Shown here piece after piece: positions 16,629 to 25,530 of a DNA stretch of 64,000 nucleotides. This stretch comes from Fischerella sp. PCC 9605. GTDB lineage: Bacteria > Cyanobacteriota > Cyanobacteriia > Cyanobacteriales > Nostocaceae. A program made the translations under genes and the position numbers. Positions within the stretch are counted from its first letter, which is position 1; each line of letters starts with the position of its first letter. The stretch lies in NCBI RefSeq assembly GCF_000517105.1, contig NZ_KI912148.1:614518-678517 (forward strand), written 5' to 3'. The notes beneath the pieces are model-generated. The model made no database searches. It had not been told where the DNA came from and was given only the letters and a program-made list of their open reading frames with translations.

Positions 16629-18380
16629 ATGGCAAAAAGACGACGCCTTGCTATACTTGCTGCTTACCTGCGTCCCCATTGGCGAGAGGCAACATTAGGT
16701 ATTGTTGCTTTGTTAACTGTCAATGGGCTGGGTGTTTATATTCCTTTATTGATTCGTACTTGCGTTGACAAACTCTCGGGAACATTTAGCTTAAATCAAT
16801 TATTAAATTACATAGTGCCCATTGTTTTGTTGACTTCGGCAATGTGGCTGATTCGTATGGCCTCCCGCATCTGGATATTTGGTGTAGGGCGTCAGGTAGA
16901 ATATGAACTGAAACAGCGGATTTTTGAACATTTACTCAAACTAGAACCGTCATATTTTGCGACCAATACCGTAGGTGATTTGATTAGTCGCGCTACAAGT
17001 GATGTTGACAATATCCGGCGGTTGTTAGGTTTTGCTGTACTGAGTTTGGCAAATACCCTGTTTGCCTACAGCCTGACACTGCCAGTCATGCTATCTATCA
17101 ATGTAGAGATGACATTAGCATCACTGGCAGTATATCCTTTTATGTTCTATGTGGTGCATCTGTTTAGCGATCGCCTCCGCAATGAACAATTAGCAGTACA
17201 GGATCGACTTTCTGACCTTAGCGATTTAATCCAAGAAGATATCAGCGGCATCGCCCTAATTAAAATTTATGCCCAAGAGGAAAATGAGCGCCGGGCTTTT
17301 GCTAAAAAAAATCAGCATCTGCTGCAAGCTAACCTCAAACTAGCGAAAAGCCGAAATACTCTGTTTCCCTTGATTGGCGGACTAGCCAATATCAGTTCGC
17401 TAGTCATCATCTTGCTTGGAGCAACGCGGATAGCCTCTGGAATGCTTGATGTTGGTGATTTTGTCGCCCTGCTTCTGTATGTAGAGCGTTTGGTTTTCCC
17501 CACCGCCCTATTAGGTTTCACAATCACTGCTTATCAACGAGGTGAAGTGAGTGTCGATCGCATCGAGTCAATTTTAACTGTCACACCCGAGATCAAAGAC
17601 GAAACAGATGCAATTCATCTACCCACAGAGGAAGTGCAAGGGAAACTGACAGCGAAAAACCTCAGTTACACATATCCTGGTGCTGCTACTCCCGCTTTAG
17701 ACAATGTCAGCTTTACTATCACACCCGGGGAAACCGTAGCAATTGTGGGAGCCATTGGTTCAGGCAAATCTACCTTGGCAAATGCTTTGCCTCGCTTGTT
17801 GGATATCGAACCAGGCCAGTTATTTTTGGATGAGATAGACATTACTAAAATTGCCCTAGCAGATTTACGCAGTGCGATCGCCTACGTTCCCCAAGATAGT
17901 TTTCTCTTCAGCACCACCATCAAAAATAATATCCGCTATGGCGATCCCGTCGCCGAACAACAAAAAGTAGAATCATCCGCCAAAAGTGCCCAGATTCACC
18001 CAGAAATAATCAATTTTCCCCAGCAATATGAAACCATCGTCGGAGAACGCGGTATTACTCTTTCTGGTGGACAGCGGCAACGCACCGCCCTTGCGAGAGC
18101 AATGTTAATTGATGCCCCAGTTTTAATTTTGGATGATGCCCTTTCCAGCGTTGACAATCAAACAGCTACAACAATCTTAAAAAATCTTTCTGGGGGTACA
18201 AAACGCAAAACTGTAGTTTTCATCACCCACCAACTGTCCGCTGCTGCCGCTGCTGACCGAATTTTTGTCATGGATAAAGGTAAAATCGTCCAGATGGGTA
18301 CGCAAATAGAGCTTTTGCAACAACCAGGTCTATACAGAACTTTATGGAGCCAGCATCAGGTAGAGGAATTACTCCATTAA
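16629..18380 (+). CDS. ABC exporter, fused membrane and ATPase domains
   Basis: This 583-residue half-transporter of the MsbA/LmrA/MdlB type has six predicted transmembrane helices in residues 15-300, an ABC ATPase in 335-575 and works as a dimer. Walker A is VGAIGSGKST (about 371-380), the Q-loop VPQDSFLFS, the signature LSGGQRQR (about 477), Walker B VLILDDALSSVD (about 497) and the H-loop VFITHQLSAA. The Walker A has GAIGSGK rather than the usual GxTGSGK, still within consensus. The substrate cannot be told from sequence; lipid, drug or peptide export are all possible. It is a single gene with its own leader, not paired with a second half-transporter, so it is presumably a homodimer. Confidence 0.92.
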   Translation: MAKRRRLAILAAYLRPHWREATLGIVALLTVNGLGVYIPLLIRTCVDKLSGTFSLNQLLNYIVPIVLLTSAMWLIRMASRIWIFGVGRQVEYELKQRIFEHLLKLEPSYFATNTVGDLISRATSDVDNIRRLLGFAVLSLANTLFAYSLTLPVMLSINVEMTLASLAVYPFMFYVVHLFSDRLRNEQLAVQDRLSDLSDLIQEDISGIALIKIYAQEENERRAFAKKNQHLLQANLKLAKSRNTLFPLIGGLANISSLVIILLGATRIASGMLDVGDFVALLLYVERLVFPTALLGFTITAYQRGEVSVDRIESILTVTPEIKDETDAIHLPTEEVQGKLTAKNLSYTYPGAATPALDNVSFTITPGETVAIVGAIGSGKSTLANALPRLLDIEPGQLFLDEIDITKIALADLRSAIAYVPQDSFLFSTTIKNNIRYGDPVAEQQKVESSAKSAQIHPEIINFPQQYETIVGERGITLSGGQRQRTALARAMLIDAPVLILDDALSSVDNQTATTILKNLSGGTKRKTVVFITHQLSAAAAADRIFVMDKGKIVQMGTQIELLQQPGLYRTLWSQHQVEELLH

Positions 18381-18680
18381 AGGGGACTGGAGATAGGGGA
18401 TTGGGGAACTCGGGGCCCCCACGACCGCAGGGAGTGGGGATTAGGGGCAATGGGGATTATGGTTCATAACGAATTTAAATTAAAAAACTCTGCGCGACGG
18501 CAGTCGCTACAACGGGGGGAACCCCCGCAACGCGCTGCCTCCCCTCTGCGCTTACTCTGCGTGCCTCTGCGTTTAAATAAAGCATTTTTAAACCCACCTT
18601 CGTAGGCAAAAAACCTCACAGCCTGCCTTCGCAGGCTTTGTTCGTGCAGCCCCACCCTTCTAGGGTGCAGGATTTCTAAA
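18381..18680. repeat. Intergenic repeat cluster between converging genes
   Basis: This 300-bp spacer holds a GGGGACTGGGGATTGGGG-like run (18383-18460), a copy of the GC-rich repeat CAGTCGCTACAACGGGGGGA (18511-18530) followed by ACCCCCGCAACGCGCTG, a CTCTGCG-repeat stretch (18536-18570) and two hairpins: CCTGCCTTCGCAGG (18621-18634) and CACCCTTCTAGGGTG (18653-18667). The hairpins could end transcription of the ABC and AarF genes from either side. No gene is supported. Confidence 0.7.
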
Positions 18681-20711
18681 TCAAACTCTTGCAGGCAAAG
18701 AAATCCTTGCAGGAGGTTCTAAACTTGCATCTTGCGTACTCTCAATTTCTTCCGATACCAACAATTCTCGAATCAACCTAGCGATCGCTTTTTGCGCCAA
18801 CTGGCTGGCAATTTGTTGTCCCAAACGCTGCAATCCGGGATTTACCAACATTTGGGCTAGTTGCGGAGCAAGCTGCGTCGGGTCAAAGCCACGAGTTTCG
18901 CGGAGAATATTTAATATTCGTTTGATATGCTCCAAGGTTTGTTGTTGCTCATCTGTAGCAGCAGGCGTTTCGTTAATTGCTGTGACACCAACCCGTTCCC
19001 GCAGTAGGTATGTGAAGTTGTGCAGAATATTTTTACTCAATGCTTCTACACTTTTCACAAATTCATCCACCAAGCGATCGCGAATGAAAGCACCGCGTTC
19101 GGAAGTGAGAAAATCTACCCCTTGATTCAATACCAAATTCAAGTCATAGTCTTGATTGTTACGAGCATTGCGTAACAAGTTTTCCAAGCGGTTCCAGCGG
19201 AAACGACCTTCTTTGAAAAGCAGATCCCGCAGCGATGCTCTTAATTCTGGTGCTGGATCGGTTAACAATCGTTTAGCAACGTAAGGATAAGCCTCACTCA
19301 AGACTTTGAAGTTGGGGTCAATATAGATAGCGATACCTTCCAGCGTTACCAGAGAACGAATTATCAAAGCGTAGTAGGGAGGTACGCGGAAGGGATACTC
19401 ATACATCAAAGCCGATAGTTCGTCAGTGATGCTTTTAATGTTCAACTCAGCAACACTAGCTCCCTGAGCATTGGCAAATACTTTGGCAAATGCCGGAATA
19501 ATCGGCGTTAAATCTGTCTCCGGTGAGAGAAAATCTAACTTGACGTAGTCGTATGCTAAGCCTTCAAAGTCACGGTTAACTACATGAACAATGGCTTCAA
19601 TTAAACCGTAACGCTGTGGCGGCTTAATCTCGCTCATCATGCCAAAGTCCAGATATGCCAATTTCCCATCGGTGGTGGCTAATAAATTACCTGGGTGAGG
19701 ATCGGCGTGGAAAAATCCATGTTCCAGCAGTTGTCGCAATGAACACTGCACTCCCACTTCGATTAAATAGCGGGCGTTGATGCCTTGGGCACTAATTTTT
19801 TCTGGTTCGGTTAATTTTGTGCCGTTAATCCACTCCATCGTTAAAACGCGACGGTTGGTGTATTCCCAGTAAATTTTCGGTACGTAAACGTCTTTAAGAT
19901 GACCGTATAACTGATAAAAGCGCTCAGCATTTTCTCCCTCGTGAATGTAGTCCATCTCTTCAAAGATGCGATCGCCTAATTCATCGAGGATACCTACCAA
20001 ATCGCTGCGGATGCGTTTAAAATTTTTCTGCGCCCATCCTGCTAATTGCCGTAAGATAAACAAGTCAATAGCAATCCGTTCTCGCAAGTCAGGACGTTGG
20101 ACTTTGACGGCGACTTCCTCACCAGTTTTCAGCTTACCTTTGTATACTTGCCCCAAGGAAGCGGCGGCGATTGGTTCTGGTGAAAGTTCCTCGTAAACCT
20201 CCTGTGGAGGTGCGCCTAATTCTTCTTCTATAAATTGATAAGCTATTTCGTTGGGAAAGGGTGGCAACTTGTCTTGCAGCTGGGTAAGTTCCTCTAGGTA
20301 CACCGGAGGAACTAGATCCGGTCGGGTAGACAATGCTTGTCCGATTTTAATATAGGCAGGGCCTAAATTTGTTAGGATTTCTCGCAAGCGAATTGCTCGG
20401 CGACGGTCATTTTTAACGACGACTCCCCGTTTGCTATCCGACCATACACCAAGAGCAAAACTGATCGTTGGTGTCAAAACCGCGATAATGCGTCGCAAAA
20501 CTTGCAGGGGACGACTTTTATAGTAGGTCTTGATCGCCTGCGGATCGTATCGCAATGCTGCCTCAGGTTCAATTGTGGAACTGACCAGCCCTCTATGTCC
20601 TTGAGCTTCTTCTAGTGCTGGTAAACTCACAACAGATGCTTTAGCACCATTGTCCGGTACTACTTCATAATCAACTTCCAGGGAAGTAGGGGAAACTGTT
20701 TTTGCATTCAT
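18681..20711 (-). CDS. ABC1/AarF/UbiB-family atypical kinase
   Basis: This 676-residue protein-kinase-like ATPase has the ABC1 signatures: the KxGQ motif IKIGQALSTRPDLVPP (about 122-137), the Ala-rich loop AAASLGQVYKG, VAVKVQRP, the catalytic-loop equivalent HADPHPGNLL (about 335-344) and the metal-binding DFG-like YLDFGMM. The C-terminal extension (about 480-676) has a hydrophobic stretch and is typical of large cyanobacterial and plastid members. The family is implied in prenylquinone (plastoquinone/tocopherol) synthesis and membrane-lipid homeostasis. The substrate is unknown. No quinone gene is adjacent. Confidence 0.9.
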   Translation of the reverse strand: MNAKTVSPTSLEVDYEVVPDNGAKASVVSLPALEEAQGHRGLVSSTIEPEAALRYDPQAIKTYYKSRPLQVLRRIIAVLTPTISFALGVWSDSKRGVVVKNDRRRAIRLREILTNLGPAYIKIGQALSTRPDLVPPVYLEELTQLQDKLPPFPNEIAYQFIEEELGAPPQEVYEELSPEPIAAASLGQVYKGKLKTGEEVAVKVQRPDLRERIAIDLFILRQLAGWAQKNFKRIRSDLVGILDELGDRIFEEMDYIHEGENAERFYQLYGHLKDVYVPKIYWEYTNRRVLTMEWINGTKLTEPEKISAQGINARYLIEVGVQCSLRQLLEHGFFHADPHPGNLLATTDGKLAYLDFGMMSEIKPPQRYGLIEAIVHVVNRDFEGLAYDYVKLDFLSPETDLTPIIPAFAKVFANAQGASVAELNIKSITDELSALMYEYPFRVPPYYALIIRSLVTLEGIAIYIDPNFKVLSEAYPYVAKRLLTDPAPELRASLRDLLFKEGRFRWNRLENLLRNARNNQDYDLNLVLNQGVDFLTSERGAFIRDRLVDEFVKSVEALSKNILHNFTYLLRERVGVTAINETPAATDEQQQTLEHIKRILNILRETRGFDPTQLAPQLAQMLVNPGLQRLGQQIASQLAQKAIARLIRELLVSEEIESTQDASLEPPARISLPARV

Positions 20712-21352
20712 GAGCTTACCACCGCATCGGAGCTATTATGTTAAGTATTGTAACAATTTGTTGAGAGAGTAGGTTTCTAAAAAAAGGCATAAACCAAAAT
20801 AAGACAGCTATCCTGGAGGCAGAAGGAGCACCCCGGCAGGAAGCAGAAGGTAGAAACTGGGAGAAAGCCCAAAGAAAGAGCAAGGCAATAATTTTCATTA
20901 GTACTGTAATTTACAGTTCATGACGGCTATTTATATCAATACATTATCGATTCCAAAGCAGGAGTAATTAAGAAGGTTCATAGCTAGATTGCTATACTTA
21001 TAAAGCCAAAATTAAACTAGTGCTGCATAACGAAAATAACCAACAAGTTAAGAACAAGTCACAATAATTAATGTAATCAGCATTCTTCTCTTCTGTCTTC
21101 TGCCTTAATGCACTAAGTTTGCTAAACTCAAGGATGGCTTGTGGATTCAAAAGTAGTAGATTTTGCAGGGTGCAAAAAGGCGATCGCTAGTACATCACGG
21201 CTACAATTATCCAACTCTTACAAAGAGACAAAACGTTAATTTAGTGGGTATTTACGCCTTCAGCACAGTTGCCTCCTACCTCCTGCCTGACTGTACTAGT
21301 GTCCCTGAAGTTAGAAGTATCTGGCGTCTGCCCTCACGGAGAATTTAGCTCA
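20712..21352. other. Divergent spacer upstream of recN and the ABC1 kinase gene
   Basis: No gene is supported in these 641 bp. A minus-strand open stretch (20716-20898) contains low-complexity purine-rich sequence (GGAGGCAGAAGGAGC type) and is judged accidental. A similar pyrimidine run (CTTCTCTTCTGTCTTCTGCC) is at about 21083-21102. A CCTCCTACCTCCTGCCTGAC run precedes recN. The recN start is supported by GGAGA at 21339. Confidence 0.5.
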
Positions 21353-23104
21353 ATGTTGTCTCTGTTGCAAATAGAAAATTTTGCCCTCATTGACAAGCTG
21401 GAATTGGAATTTGGTCTGGGATTGAATGTATTGACAGGTGAAACCGGCGCGGGGAAGTCGATTATCTTGGATGCCATTGATGCGGTATTAGGCGGAAAAG
21501 TTTCTAGTCGCGTGGTTCGCACTGGCACAAGTAGGGCAATGGTAGAAGCAACTTTCTCCTCTAATTCTGCCTTAGTAGCTTGGTTGACTGAACAGGAAAT
21601 CGATCCTATTGATGAAAATACCGTAGTTATTAGCCGAGAAATTACAATTTCGTCTGGGAAAGTACGGAGTAGATCGCGGGTGAATGGAGTGTTAGTCAAT
21701 CAGCAGGTGATGTCAGGACTGCGCGATCGCTTGGTAGAAATTACTGCTCAAGGTCAAACAGTCTTAGTCGGACAGTCTGCTCAAATTCGCGATTGGTTAG
21801 ATGTGTATGGTGGAGAATCTCTGTTGCAGCAGCGACAAGAAGTCGCCACTGCTTTTAGCGCCTACCAACAAGCACATCAGACATTAGAAAAACGCCGGAC
21901 ATCAGAACGGGAACGCCTGCAACAACTAGATTTACTATCCTATCAAGTCAAGGAACTCGGGGACATCAACCTTAGCGATCCTGATGAACTAGAGCAACTC
22001 CAGCAAGAACACCAACGCCTGAATCATGTTGTTGAACTCCAACAGATGAGTTACAAAGTATACCAAGCTTTGTACCAAAACGACGATGAAACCCCAACCG
22101 CGACAGATTTGCTGGGAGACAGCGAAGTAACATTAAGTGACATGGTAGAATACGATTCCCAGTTGCAAACGTTGTTAGATTTGGTGAGGGATGCTCAGGC
22201 AACTGTAGCGGAAGTAGCAAGGCAAATTAACGCCTATGGAGAAAGTTTGGAGGCAGATCCGCAGCGATTAGAAGAAGTAGAAGAACGCATTCGAGAATTA
22301 AAGCAAATTTGCCGCAAGTATGGGCCGACGCTGGCTGAGGTAATTGACTACTACCAGCGTATCCAAGCGGAATTAGCTGAACTGAATGACAGCGAACAAT
22401 CTATTGAAAGTCTAGAAACACAAGAGGCGGAGTGTTTGGCTAAGCTTACTCAAGCTTGCCACCAGTTGAGTCAGTTGCGTCGCACCGCCGCAGCTAAATT
22501 AGAAGCCAAACTAATTAGGGAATTAAAACCCTTAGCTATGGAAAAGGTACAGTTTCAAGTGGAGATTGTACCAACTTTTCCCACTGCTGCTGGAGCAGAC
22601 AAAATTACATTTATGTTTAGTCCCAATCCAGGAGAACCGCTACAACCTTTGTCAGAAATTGCCTCTGGTGGGGAAATGAGTCGGTTTTTGCTAGCCCTGA
22701 AAGCTTGTTTTTCCCAAGCAGATGCAACAGGGACGCTAGTATTTGATGAAATTGATGTCGGCGTTTCGGGGCGGGTAGCACAGGCGATCGCCGAAAAATT
22801 ACACCAACTCAGTCAATTTCACCAAGTATTGTGTGTTACTCACCAGCCCTTGGTTGCCGCAATGGCAGATCGGCATTTTCGCGTAGACAAGCAAGTGATC
22901 AATAAAGTTAAGGGTAAAAAAGAACATAACGGACATCCAGAAGAACGTACCGTTGTGCGTATTACTACCTTAGATAACTTAACCAAACGTCGAGAAGAAC
23001 TGGCTCAACTAGCAGGTGGTAAATCAGCCCAAGAAGCGATCGCCTTTGCGGAATCTTTGCTCACGCAGGCTGCAAATCACAGAAGAAAGAGTGTAGGGGT
23101 ATAA
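21353..23104 (+). CDS. recN: DNA repair protein RecN
   Basis: RecN is an SMC-like ATPase that holds broken DNA ends during recombinational double-strand break repair. The 583-residue protein starts MLSLLQIENFALIDKLELEF. It has Walker A GETGAGKSIILDAI (about 29-42), a long coiled-coil middle region (about 150-370, rich in QQL/EEL heptads) with the hinge-like TATDLLGDSE segment, the ABC signature SGGEMSRFLLALK (about 437-449) and Walker B TLVFDEIDVGVSG, then the D-loop/H-loop VLCVTHQPLVAAMAD. An extension to 21269 is open but lacks family support; GGAGA precedes ATG 21353. Confidence 0.95.
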   Translation: MLSLLQIENFALIDKLELEFGLGLNVLTGETGAGKSIILDAIDAVLGGKVSSRVVRTGTSRAMVEATFSSNSALVAWLTEQEIDPIDENTVVISREITISSGKVRSRSRVNGVLVNQQVMSGLRDRLVEITAQGQTVLVGQSAQIRDWLDVYGGESLLQQRQEVATAFSAYQQAHQTLEKRRTSERERLQQLDLLSYQVKELGDINLSDPDELEQLQQEHQRLNHVVELQQMSYKVYQALYQNDDETPTATDLLGDSEVTLSDMVEYDSQLQTLLDLVRDAQATVAEVARQINAYGESLEADPQRLEEVEERIRELKQICRKYGPTLAEVIDYYQRIQAELAELNDSEQSIESLETQEAECLAKLTQACHQLSQLRRTAAAKLEAKLIRELKPLAMEKVQFQVEIVPTFPTAAGADKITFMFSPNPGEPLQPLSEIASGGEMSRFLLALKACFSQADATGTLVFDEIDVGVSGRVAQAIAEKLHQLSQFHQVLCVTHQPLVAAMADRHFRVDKQVINKVKGKKEHNGHPEERTVVRITTLDNLTKRREELAQLAGGKSAQEAIAFAESLLTQAANHRRKSVGV

Positions 23105-23631
23105 AGCCCCCACTAAAATCATCTGAAGAATTCCGGATTGAGTCTACCAAATTAGAAGAGACAGTAAGTTTACCTGATATTCGCATATGTTGATGTTACT
23201 TTATAAATATAAATACTTATTTGAAAAACCTATAAAAAATTAACATACTAGATTTGGCGATCGGTTCGCCAAATTTTCCGCAATTGTCCCAAGGACAATT
23301 GAATATACATTGTGTACGGTTTAACTAGGAAATAAGTGACAGGCACCTTTTAAATACAAGATGCCGTCTACTGCCGTGAAGTTTTATCTAATAGTATTGT
23401 CCTGCTCCTATGACTCCAAAACACACCAAACTTAAATTTCCTCTGTTGCAATATCTCAACCAGCCCTTATTTAACTCAAATACCAAATTGGTATTAAATC
23501 CCCGCCGCTTCGCTCATCTCTACAGAGTTGGACTTCTCAAAAGGTGTTGGACTAGAGATTGTGATGCCAAACGACCTTATTCAAACTAAAGAGTCATAGA
23601 GTTAAAAAATCAAGAGTCAAGAGGAGGCAGT

Positions 23632-23690
23632 CCGGTGGTGAGGCAGCGAGCGCGCTCCAAAGGGGGTTCTCCCCATGTAGACGCGCGCAG
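23632..23690 (-). repeat. Dispersed GC-rich repeat copy
   Basis: The reverse complement reads ATGGGGAGAACCCCCTTTGG then AGCGCGCTCGCTGCCTCACC. It matches the copy at 51446-51480 (ATGGGGGGAACCCCCTTTGG, AGCGCGCTGGCTCACC) almost base for base. The central GGGGxGAACCCCC is itself nearly palindromic. Confidence 0.75.
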
Positions 23691-23700
23691 GGCGGGTTAA

Positions 23701-23748
23701 GGCAGGTGCTTTATGCCGCGCATGGTCTCCCGGCATAAAGCACCTGCC
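23701..23748. repeat. Perfect 18-bp inverted repeat, 12-nt loop
   Basis: The left arm GGCAGGTGCTTTATGCCG (23701-23718) and right arm (23731-23748) are exact reverse complements around the loop CGCATGGTCTCC. The element is embedded inside an AGAGTCA heptamer array, as if inserted into it. Confidence 0.9.
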
Positions 23749-23840
23749 GTTCAAGAGTCAAGAGTCAAAACATTATGAGTTTAAACTCGAGACTAGAGAC
23801 TATGAATTCTTGACTTTGAATTATTGACTCTTGATTAAAT

Positions 23841-25136
23841 TTAAAACTTGCCTTGAGAATGAGGCTTTTTACCATCAAGTAAAGCACTGACAGTCATATC
23901 TCCCATCACATTAATTGCAGTGCGGCAGCGATCCAAAAACCAGTCTACAGTTACAAGCACGGCAATATACTGAGTGGGCAAACCAACCGAAGTGAATACG
24001 AGTGTCATTGTCACCAGTCCCGCATTGGGAATATTAGCTGCACCCACCGAGGCAAAAATTGAGGTGAGAATGACAAGAAATTGCTGCCCAATATTTAAAT
24101 GTTGTCCCAGCACTTGAGAGATAAACAATGCAGACATTGCTTCGTAAAGGGCAGTGCCATCATTGTTGAAATTTGCCCCAACTAACGATCCCAAAGCAGC
24201 AGAAGATTCTCGCAAGCCAATTTTTTCTTGCAAAACTTCAAAGGTGACGGGCATAGTCGCCCCTGAAGAAGATGTAGAAAAAGCCATCAAAAAGGCATCG
24301 GAACCGCCACGCAAGAAATTCAACGGTTTCACCCAAGAACCAAAGTTAACTCTAGTGAGATAGTAGCAAGCTTGCAACGCCAGGGCTATTAGCACCGCCA
24401 CAATAAACGCTGCCAAAGATATAAACGGCTCGAAACCTTCTTTAGCAACTGTCGAAGCAACGATCCCAAAAACTGCCAAGGGTACTAAAGCAATCACCCA
24501 ATTGAGGATACGGATTACCGCCTCAAACAAAATCGAAATCACGTCTTCAATGGGTTGGTAGCTATTCTTACCTTGAGCCACCATCTCTGATTTGATCGCA
24601 CGCAGGACGATACCAAAAGACAGGGCAATCACAATCAACTGGATGACGTTGTTATTTACCAACGGCTCAAGGATAGCTTTTGGTACAGCATCTTGAATTA
24701 GTCCCCACGGGTCGAATTTTTGCTCTGCTGATGTTGTTGTACCTCCTGGAACAGTCAAACGCCCCCAAGTACCAGGATGCAGGACGTTTGCTACTAAAAG
24801 TCCAATCAGTATTGCTACTGTAGTATTGGTAAACAGTAGTACCGCCAAGCGCCGTCCTGCTGTACCGGGAATGTTTGCCGTCATAAAAGTATGTAGCACT
24901 GCCACCAAAATCAGTGGTGGAGCTAGGGCGCGGAGAGCCTTAAGTACCAATTCTGCGGGAATTGCCAAGTTCTTAATTAGAGCTTCGTTGGCTGAGCTGG
25001 GATTTCCTCCACCCAGTGCAATTCCTACTGCTATTGCTAGAATCAGTGCGATGACAATTTGCAACGTGAGCGGTACTCTCTGCCACCAAGGACGGCGTTT
25101 GATTTCAGGCTGATCGATACTATCTGTTTCGTTCAT
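23841..25136 (-). CDS. Dicarboxylate/amino acid:cation symporter
   Basis: This 431-residue inner-membrane carrier of the DAACS (GltP/DctA) family takes up glutamate or C4-dicarboxylates with H+ or Na+. It has about eight hydrophobic helices and the family motifs: the serine-rich re-entrant loop AFSTSSSGATMPVTF (about 290-304), GSLVGANFNNDGTALYEA (about 318-335) and the C-terminal VDWFLDRCRTAINVMGD (about 401-417), whose Asp and Arg bind substrate. ATG 25136 is the family-like start. An in-frame ATG at 25223 would add 29 residues and cannot be excluded because neither has a clear ribosome-binding site. Confidence 0.92.
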   Translation of the reverse strand: MNETDSIDQPEIKRRPWWQRVPLTLQIVIALILAIAVGIALGGGNPSSANEALIKNLAIPAELVLKALRALAPPLILVAVLHTFMTANIPGTAGRRLAVLLFTNTTVAILIGLLVANVLHPGTWGRLTVPGGTTTSAEQKFDPWGLIQDAVPKAILEPLVNNNVIQLIVIALSFGIVLRAIKSEMVAQGKNSYQPIEDVISILFEAVIRILNWVIALVPLAVFGIVASTVAKEGFEPFISLAAFIVAVLIALALQACYYLTRVNFGSWVKPLNFLRGGSDAFLMAFSTSSSGATMPVTFEVLQEKIGLRESSAALGSLVGANFNNDGTALYEAMSALFISQVLGQHLNIGQQFLVILTSIFASVGAANIPNAGLVTMTLVFTSVGLPTQYIAVLVTVDWFLDRCRTAINVMGDMTVSALLDGKKPHSQGKF

Positions 25137-25530
25137 TGCTAGATGAAGACTGAGGCATTGCATCCATTGAAACACGACTCCAGAAATTTCACAGCCTACT
25201 TGAACAAATCTGTAATCATCCATGCTATTGCAGGCTTTTCTTAGAAGCCGCTGCGTGAAGTTAAAGTTGTTAATTTAAAAAACAGTATATTTTTTTACTT
25301 GTATATAGATGAGTTCCTGCAATTTTATTGAAATTGCTAAGGATTTTGATAAGTACGGAGCACTATGTTTTACTTAATCTTTAAATAAACTTTATTAATT
25401 TTAAGTTAATCTATAGTTAACCTAGATTTTACCTATATCAAACTAAGCGTATACGTAAGTAAATTTGCGTATACAAAAAGCTTTGTTTTGTGTACATATA
25501 AAGATTTATAAATGGAGTATTGTAATATTC
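25137..25530. other. Divergent promoter region
   Basis: These 394 bp are very AT-rich and separate the symporter gene from the plus-strand PilB-N-like/membrane gene. They include a direct repeat of GCGTATAC. No gene beyond a possible N-terminal extension of either neighbour is seen. Confidence 0.5.
25447..25474. promoter_or_regulatory. GCGTATAC direct repeat, candidate operator
   Basis: Two GCGTATAC copies (25447-25454, 25467-25474) start 20 bp apart, about two helical turns, 57-84 bp before the start of the next gene. The GTATAC core is palindromic. The spacing fits a dimeric regulator, but nothing identifies one. Confidence 0.3.

Larger units (their letters stand above)
23105..23840. other. 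Long repeat-rich spacer between converging genes
   Basis: These 736 bp between recN and the symporter gene hold no gene. From 23595 they contain, in order, AGAGTCA heptamers, a GC-rich dispersed repeat (23632-23690), an 18-bp perfect inverted repeat (23701-23748), and AGAGTCA/GACTAGAGACTATGA heptamers again (23751-23835). Earlier parts are AT-rich with a small hairpin (GGCGATCGGTTCGCC, about 23257-23271). Confidence 0.7.

Noticed and set aside
20716-20898. Minus-strand frame starting with a signal-peptide-like stretch
   Set aside because: It runs through purine-rich low-complexity sequence; looks accidental.
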